From assembly GCA_029260135.1 (NCBI GenBank), contig JAJDDV010000137.1:1-46128 (forward strand): a stretch of DNA of 46,128 bases, written 5' to 3'. Source of the stretch: Phycisphaerae bacterium (GTDB lineage Bacteria; Planctomycetota; Phycisphaerae; UBA1845). Positions within the stretch are counted from its first letter, which is position 1. Each line of letters opens with the position of its first letter. The position numbers were made by a program, and so were the translations under genes. Shown here in pieces: positions 41,503 to 46,128 of the stretch. The notes below the pieces were generated by a model that did not search any database, was not told the origin of the DNA, and saw only the letters and a program-made list of their open reading frames with translations.

Positions 41503-42930
41503 ATGGCAAAGCTGGCATTATCACGGAAGAACCTCTGGGAGAAGAGTCCGCGCGTCGTGAAGTCGTTGGCGGGCCTGGTGCTCGGGCGCATTCCGCCAGG
41601 TGTGACGCTCGGACGTCGATTTCGCGAGACGTTGCGTTTCGCGACGGAGGCCGAGTGGTGGTCGGCTGAGCAGTCAAGGCATTATCAGGTGGAGCAACTG
41701 CGGAGCATTTGCACGCTGGCTTACGAGCAGACCGGTTTCTACCGATCGCTGTTCGACTCGGTGGGTTTCGATCCTCGAGATCTGCGGTCTCCATCGGACC
41801 TGGCCACGATTCCGACGATCGACAAGGTAACGCTTCGCCAGCACCTGGACGAGATGTGTGCGGTGTCACCTGATGCGGGCGGAGTCGATACGGTTTCGAC
41901 CGGTGGATCCAGCGGAGAACCCTTGAAGTTCTACGTCGGCGCCGAGCGATCGGCGATCGAATATGCCTACCTTGTGGCGAGCTGGGCGCGCATCGGTTAT
42001 CGCCTCGATATTCCCCAGGCCGTTCTTCGCGGTCAGATTGTCGGGAAGGATCGGTCGGGCGTGCACCACAGCTATGATCCGGTTCTGCGACGCCACTATT
42101 ACAGCAACTTTCACATGACCGACGAGAACATTCGTCGCTATCTGGATCATATTCGCACCATCGGCCCTTGTTACCTTCATGTCTATCCTTCGTCGGCGGC
42201 GACGCTGGCCCGCGTCGCGCGGCGCCTGGACGACCCTGCACCGAGCAACATCTGCGGTATTCTCGCGGGTTCGGAAACGGTCTTTGCAGAGGACCGTAAA
42301 CTGGCCGAGAGCGTCTTTCAGACCCGCTACTTGTCCTGGTACGGTCATTCCGAAAAAGCCGTCATGGCGGCGGAGTGTGAGCAGTCGACCGACTATCACG
42401 CCTGGTCAACCTACGGGTTCTTTGAGCTGCTCGACGAGCAGGGGCATCCCCTTACCGAGCCCGGGAAGCGAGGTGAAATCGCGGGTACGAGCTTCATCAA
42501 TCGGGTCGTCCCTTTCATTCGGTATCGAACGGGCGACTATGCGGTCTACGTCGCGGACGCCTGCGAAAGGTGCGGTCGCCAGCAGGCGGTCTTTCGCAGT
42601 GTGGAGGGTCGCTGGCCGGGCGGTTGCTTGATTGCGAAGGACGGTTCGGCCATTGCCCTGACGGCGTTCAACGTACACGACGATACGTTCGATCTCACAC
42701 TCGGCTATCAGTTCTATCAATCCGATCCCGGTAAGGCGGTGCTGCGGATCTTGCCCGTACACCCGTTGAGCGAATCCGAGCAGAAGAAAATCATCCGAAG
42801 GGCGTCCGATCGTCTGCAAGGACAGGTGGCGCTGACGCTGGAAATCCGCGACGCCCTGGAACACACCGTCCGTGGCAAACAGCTGCGCGTGGTCTCTCGT
42901 TTGGGCGGTAGCGATGGAGACGGGTCTTGA
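41503..42930 (+). CDS. CapK/PaaK-like adenylate-forming enzyme
   Basis: A 475-residue protein of the AMP-dependent ligase superfamily. The P-loop-like STGGSSGEPLKFYVG (132-146) is the family's phosphate-binding motif. LAGSETVFAEDRKL, YGHSEKAVMAAECE and PFIRYRTGDYA correspond to the adenylate-binding and Y/F-RTGD motifs. Proteins of this type (CapK, PaaK-like) occur in capsule and exopolysaccharide loci, where they are thought to activate an acyl or amino acid for polymer decoration; the substrate is unknown. The stop overlaps the next gene's TTG by 3 bases within TTGA. Confidence 0.9.
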   Translation: MAKLALSRKNLWEKSPRVVKSLAGLVLGRIPPGVTLGRRFRETLRFATEAEWWSAEQSRHYQVEQLRSICTLAYEQTGFYRSLFDSVGFDPRDLRSPSDLATIPTIDKVTLRQHLDEMCAVSPDAGGVDTVSTGGSSGEPLKFYVGAERSAIEYAYLVASWARIGYRLDIPQAVLRGQIVGKDRSGVHHSYDPVLRRHYYSNFHMTDENIRRYLDHIRTIGPCYLHVYPSSAATLARVARRLDDPAPSNICGILAGSETVFAEDRKLAESVFQTRYLSWYGHSEKAVMAAECEQSTDYHAWSTYGFFELLDEQGHPLTEPGKRGEIAGTSFINRVVPFIRYRTGDYAVYVADACERCGRQQAVFRSVEGRWPGGCLIAKDGSAIALTAFNVHDDTFDLTLGYQFYQSDPGKAVLRILPVHPLSESEQKKIIRRASDRLQGQVALTLEIRDALEHTVRGKQLRVVSRLGGSDGDGS

Positions 42931-45095
42931 AACAGGTTGTTCAAAACTACAGAACGGGCGAGCTGCGCATCGAGGACGTTCCGGCGCCCATCTGCAAGGC
43001 ACGTGGTGTGCTGGTGCGCACCGCATACTCACTGGTCAGTACCGGCACCGAGCGAATGAAGGTCAGCCAGGCCCGCATGAGTCTGGTTCAAAAGGCCAAG
43101 GCGAGACCCGACAAAGTACGTCAGGTCCTTCAGACCGCCAAGCAGGTCGGCGTGGTCGAGACGATTCACAAGGTCCGCGAGCGGCTCGACGCCTTGACGC
43201 CGCTCGGTTACAGCCTGGCCGGCGTCGTCGAGGAGGTCGGATCCGGTCTTGACGAGTTCGAGGTCGGCGATGTCGTCGCTTGTGCGGGGGAGGGCATCGC
43301 CTGCCATGCGGAGTACGTCTTCGCGCCCAGAAACCTCTGCGTTCCCGTGGGGCCCGATGTCGATCCCAAGCACGCGGCCTTCGCGACGGTCGGCGCCATC
43401 GCCATGAACGGCGTGCGCCAGGGCGGAGTGTCATTGGGTGACACGGTTCTTGTGATCGGGCTTGGACTGGTCGGACTGCTGGCGATTCAGATCCTCAAAG
43501 CCGCGGGCTGCCGCGTGATCGGCGTCGATGTCGACCCCGACAAGTTGGCCTTGGCCAAGGCGTGCGGCGCGGATGCGGCGTTGGCTCGAAGCGACGCCGC
43601 CCTGGAAGACAGCGTTGTCGAACTGACCGGCGGGGTCGGCGCCGACGCCGCCTACATCGCGGCGAGCACGCCCAGCAGCGACCCGATGGATCTGGCCGGA
43701 AAGGTCGTCCGCGATCGCGGCAAGGTGATTATCGTCGGGATGGTGAAAGTCGCGGCGGATTGGCAGGTCTATTACGAGAAGGAGCTTTCCGTCGTCATGT
43801 CGCGATCGTACGGCCCGGGTCGCTACGATCCGAACTTCGAACAGAAGGGAATCGACTATCCGATCGGCTACGTACGATGGACACAGCGGCGGAACCTGGG
43901 TGAGTTCATTCGGTTGCTGGGCACCAAGCAGATCAACCCCGACGTGATCCGCCCGGATGTGTTCCCGATCGACGAAGCGCCGCGCGTGTACGACAGTATC
44001 AATGCACCGAAGGGGCGACCGCCCATTGCCGTCATCTTCGAATACCCACAGACGTCATCACCAAAACGCAGGGTGTCCGTCACGCGATCCGAGCGTCAAA
44101 CCGAAGAGCCGAAAGGCAGGGTCGGCGTCGGCATGATCGGCGCGGGGAATTTCGCAACCGGAACGCTGGTGCCCGCGCTCAAGGCGGCGCCCGGCGCGCA
44201 GCTTCGCGCCATCTGCTCGGCCGGGGGCTTGTCCGCCAAGAGTGCCGCCCGGCGCCACGGATTCGAGTATTGTGCCAGTGACTATCAGGAGCTCCTCGCG
44301 GACGACGCCATCGACGCAGTCGTGATCGCCACGCGACACGACACCCACGCCGTCTTCACGGCAGACGCACTTCGGGCCGGGAAGCACGTCTTCGTTGAGA
44401 AGCCACTCGCGCTCACGCGCGACCAACTCGACAGCGTCATCGAAGCGCAAAGAGAGTCGGGTCGGATCGTGATGCCGGGTTTCAATCGACGATTCAGCCC
44501 GCTCAGCGTGTCGATCCGAGACTTTTTTCTGGAACGATCCGGTCCGATCGAGGTTCTCTGTCGTGTGAACGCCGGCGCACTCGGCAACCGGTCCTGGTAT
44601 CAGGACCCCGACGAAGGCGGATGGCGTATCGTCAGCGAGGGGTGTCATTTCGTCGATCTGATACAGTTCATCTGTGGCTGCTCCCCCGTCCGCGTCCATG
44701 CCGAGACGATCGGAGGCGAGACGCCGGGCACGCGCAATGAAAACTGTACCGTGACGATGAGAATGGAGGACGGGTCGCTCGGTACCTTGATCTACGTCGC
44801 CAACGGCGACACCCACTTCGAGAAGGAGCGGGTCGAGGCGTTCGGACAGGGAAGAGCGGCCGCGATCGAGAACTGGCGCGTCGCGCGACTCTGTGCCAAG
44901 GGACGCACGCGATCGGTGAAGCCCAAAGGCACGGGCAAGGGGCACGGCCTGGAAATGAAAGCGTTTGTCGAAGCCATTCGCTCCGGCGGTCGAGATCCAT
45001 TACCGTTCGACCAGGCCGTCATGTGTACGCTGGCGACCTTCGCCGTGACGGAGTCACTGGCGATCGGTGCGCCGGTGATCCTCGAGCTTCCGTGA
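42927..45095 (+). CDS. Bi-domain oxidoreductase (zinc-type dehydrogenase + Gfo/Idh/MocA)
   Basis: A 722-residue fusion. Residues 1-375 form a medium-chain alcohol-dehydrogenase-like domain (VRTAYSLVSTGTERMKV, LGYSLAGVVEEVGSGLDEFE, TVLVIGLGLVGLLAIQILKA for NAD(P)). Residues about 398-720 form a Gfo/Idh/MocA domain (VGMIGAGNFATGTLVPALKA, HVFVEKPLALTRDQLDSVIE with the catalytic-type EKP, GFNRRFSPL, SEGCHFVDLIQF). Fusions of this kind are common in polysaccharide loci next to heparinase II/III-like genes and probably oxidise or epimerise a nucleotide sugar. TTG start at 42927 overlapping the upstream stop, with GGAG about 7 bases before. The C-terminal domain is complete. Confidence 0.92.
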   Translation: MKQVVQNYRTGELRIEDVPAPICKARGVLVRTAYSLVSTGTERMKVSQARMSLVQKAKARPDKVRQVLQTAKQVGVVETIHKVRERLDALTPLGYSLAGVVEEVGSGLDEFEVGDVVACAGEGIACHAEYVFAPRNLCVPVGPDVDPKHAAFATVGAIAMNGVRQGGVSLGDTVLVIGLGLVGLLAIQILKAAGCRVIGVDVDPDKLALAKACGADAALARSDAALEDSVVELTGGVGADAAYIAASTPSSDPMDLAGKVVRDRGKVIIVGMVKVAADWQVYYEKELSVVMSRSYGPGRYDPNFEQKGIDYPIGYVRWTQRRNLGEFIRLLGTKQINPDVIRPDVFPIDEAPRVYDSINAPKGRPPIAVIFEYPQTSSPKRRVSVTRSERQTEEPKGRVGVGMIGAGNFATGTLVPALKAAPGAQLRAICSAGGLSAKSAARRHGFEYCASDYQELLADDAIDAVVIATRHDTHAVFTADALRAGKHVFVEKPLALTRDQLDSVIEAQRESGRIVMPGFNRRFSPLSVSIRDFFLERSGPIEVLCRVNAGALGNRSWYQDPDEGGWRIVSEGCHFVDLIQFICGCSPVRVHAETIGGETPGTRNENCTVTMRMEDGSLGTLIYVANGDTHFEKERVEAFGQGRAAAIENWRVARLCAKGRTRSVKPKGTGKGHGLEMKAFVEAIRSGGRDPLPFDQAVMCTLATFAVTESLAIGAPVILELP

Positions 45096-45134
45096 TAGCG
45101 TCTGAAGTCACCTCGTGAAGCAGAGCCAGTTTCG

Positions 45135-45950
45135 ATGTTGGACCGTACGCGCAAGAAGTGTCTGGCGATTCGTGATCGCATCTACCCCACGGCGGAATGG
45201 CCGGGTGTCATTCACGAGCAGAGTATCGTGGATTCCGGTCGCATGGACCGCGTCTGCCTGGAGATCGGTTGCGGGCGCGATGCGGCCCGTCTTCGCCGTC
45301 TCGCCGCTCACTACCGATTGACCATCGGCGCCGATCTGGAGATTGCCGAGCAGTCCCGGGATGGAGATCCCTGGGTGGTTCTTCGGGCAGACGCTCACCA
45401 TATTCCGGTGGGTGACGCGAGTGTCGACGTCGTGGCGATGGCTGACGTGGTCGAGCACCTTGCCGATCCCACTTTGGTGTTTCGCGAATGTGAACGTGTC
45501 CTGAAGCCCGACGGCTGTCTGATTCTGAGCACGGTCAACGGGTGGTTCCCGCCAATCGTGTTGGGGCGATTGCTGCCACACCGATTGCGTCAGTTCGTCA
45601 ACAGGATTGCGACAGACACCGAGCTGGAAGACACGTTTCGCACCTATTACCGGGCAAATTCGGAGCGATCGCTGGGCAACGCGGCGGCGGACGCCGGGCT
45701 CGAGCCGGCGCGCTTCGAATACCTGTCGCACCACCCGCGCTATCTCATGTTCTCGGTCATCGCCTACCGCCTGGGTGTCGTCTTTGAGCGACTGATACGG
45801 CGATCCCATCGATTGCGAGGACTGCGACATTACCTTCACGGCGTGTTTGTGAAGTGCGACAACCGGCCTGCACATCTGATGGCATCGCAATCGATACCCT
45901 GTGAAAGTGCCGGGTGCGGTCGAGATCGTCATCTCGGGCCGCAGAGATGA
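45135..45950 (+). CDS. Class I SAM-dependent methyltransferase
   Basis: A 271-residue enzyme. SAM-binding motif I is CLEIGCGRDAARLRRL (41-56), followed by the acidic residue in IGADLEIAEQ, LRADAHHIPVGDASVDVVAM and MADVVEHLADPTLVFRECER. LKPDGCLILSTVN completes the Rossmann fold. It probably methylates a sugar or lipid-linked intermediate of the cluster. The C-terminal 100 residues (RSLGNAAADAGLEPARFEYL onward) include a hydrophobic stretch that may be membrane-associated. It starts 39 bases after the bi-domain oxidoreductase. Its substrate is not predictable. Confidence 0.88.
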   Translation: MLDRTRKKCLAIRDRIYPTAEWPGVIHEQSIVDSGRMDRVCLEIGCGRDAARLRRLAAHYRLTIGADLEIAEQSRDGDPWVVLRADAHHIPVGDASVDVVAMADVVEHLADPTLVFRECERVLKPDGCLILSTVNGWFPPIVLGRLLPHRLRQFVNRIATDTELEDTFRTYYRANSERSLGNAAADAGLEPARFEYLSHHPRYLMFSVIAYRLGVVFERLIRRSHRLRGLRHYLHGVFVKCDNRPAHLMASQSIPCESAGCGRDRHLGPQR

Positions 45951-45955
45951 GTTGA

Positions 45956-46128
45956 ATGCGCATTTTCTTGAAATCATCGGTTCCCGAAAAGCTCTGGCGG
46001 ACGGCTCGAAACCAAGCGGCCGGTTGGGGGCTGCTTCCCCGGGTGAGCGGAACGCACGACGGCATCCAACCTGCCAAGATCGTTGAAACTGCGAAATCCT
46101 ATTTCAAAGACTATTGCGAGTTTGGTGG
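45956..46128 (+). CDS. Start of a further gene, truncated by the window edge
   Basis: An ATG at 45956, 5 bases after the methyltransferase stop and preceded by GAGATGAG, opens a frame without stops to the window end. The 57 visible residues include LPRVSGTHDGIQPAKIVETA followed by KSYFKDYCEF. That segment resembles the N-terminal part of some SAM-dependent methyltransferases in such loci, but it is too short to assign. Confidence 0.6.
   Translation, partial: MRIFLKSSVPEKLWRTARNQAAGWGLLPRVSGTHDGIQPAKIVETAKSYFKDYCEFG

Noticed and set aside
1..46128. CRISPR array, tRNA, rRNA or insertion sequence
   Set aside because: No regularly spaced direct repeats, cloverleaf, rRNA-like segment or transposase frame was seen by eye; a tRNAscan or Infernal run would settle it.

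Overview
The window is GC-rich, gene-dense chromosomal DNA from a planctomycete, probably Phycisphaerae-like. Several features point there: secreted proteins with dockerin-like or thrombospondin-3-like DxDGDGxxD modules and a characteristic C-terminal module ending in PCP or PSPCP; zinc-ribbon proteins of the CRKCGYN...CPECG type; a YdjY-domain protein; PEP-CTERM-type sorting tails; and a PilM/secretin cluster with large unrecognised partner proteins. The assignment is inferred from protein character only. I see no rRNA, tRNA or CRISPR array.

Left part (1-10000), mixed genes. The 3' end of a secreted protein is followed by a TMTC-like membrane protein with TPRs (minus) and a divergent exported HEAT-like protein. 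Next come tatC, a small membrane protein, and about 1.3 kb of mostly non-coding DNA (5003-5401 and 5579-6531) holding palindromic repeats and a fossil of a second tatC 3' end. Then come a Kazal-repeat secreted protein, a small protein with an IPTL-like C-terminal sorting tail, and the tRNA methylthiotransferase gene mtaB (minus).

Centre (10001-26538), envelope genes. A co-directional cluster encodes a PilM protein with a PilN-like tail, two membrane-anchored proteins in the PilO/PilP positions, a 1018-aa TPR-secretin, and a YdjY-domain protein. This looks like a lineage-specific trans-envelope (type IV pilus or type II secretion-like) complex. It is followed by kdsD (arabinose-5-phosphate isomerase), a family 2 glycosyltransferase, a zinc-ribbon membrane protein, a PEP-CTERM protein and a multi-domain secreted M14 carboxypeptidase.

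Right part (26627-46128), an exopolysaccharide or capsule locus. On the minus strand, an NDP-sugar pyrophosphorylase-like protein with degraded catalytic motifs lies upstream of a polyprenyl-phosphate sugar transferase with an unusual soluble N-terminal region. Across a 741-bp hairpin-rich gap, the plus strand carries a heparinase II/III-like protein, then (after an intergenic region with two palindromes) a Wzz/BY-kinase, a toroid-like protein, a WecG/TagA glycosyltransferase, two GT4 glycosyltransferases, a possible deacetylase-like protein, a serine-acetyltransferase-like protein, a CapK/PaaK-like adenylate-forming enzyme, a two-domain dehydrogenase/oxidoreductase, a methyltransferase and the start of one more gene. 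Many of these genes overlap by 4 bp (ATGA, GTGA, TTGA), so they are probably co-translated. Together they would initiate, elongate, modify and export a cell-surface polysaccharide. No flippase, polymerase or exosortase lies inside the window.
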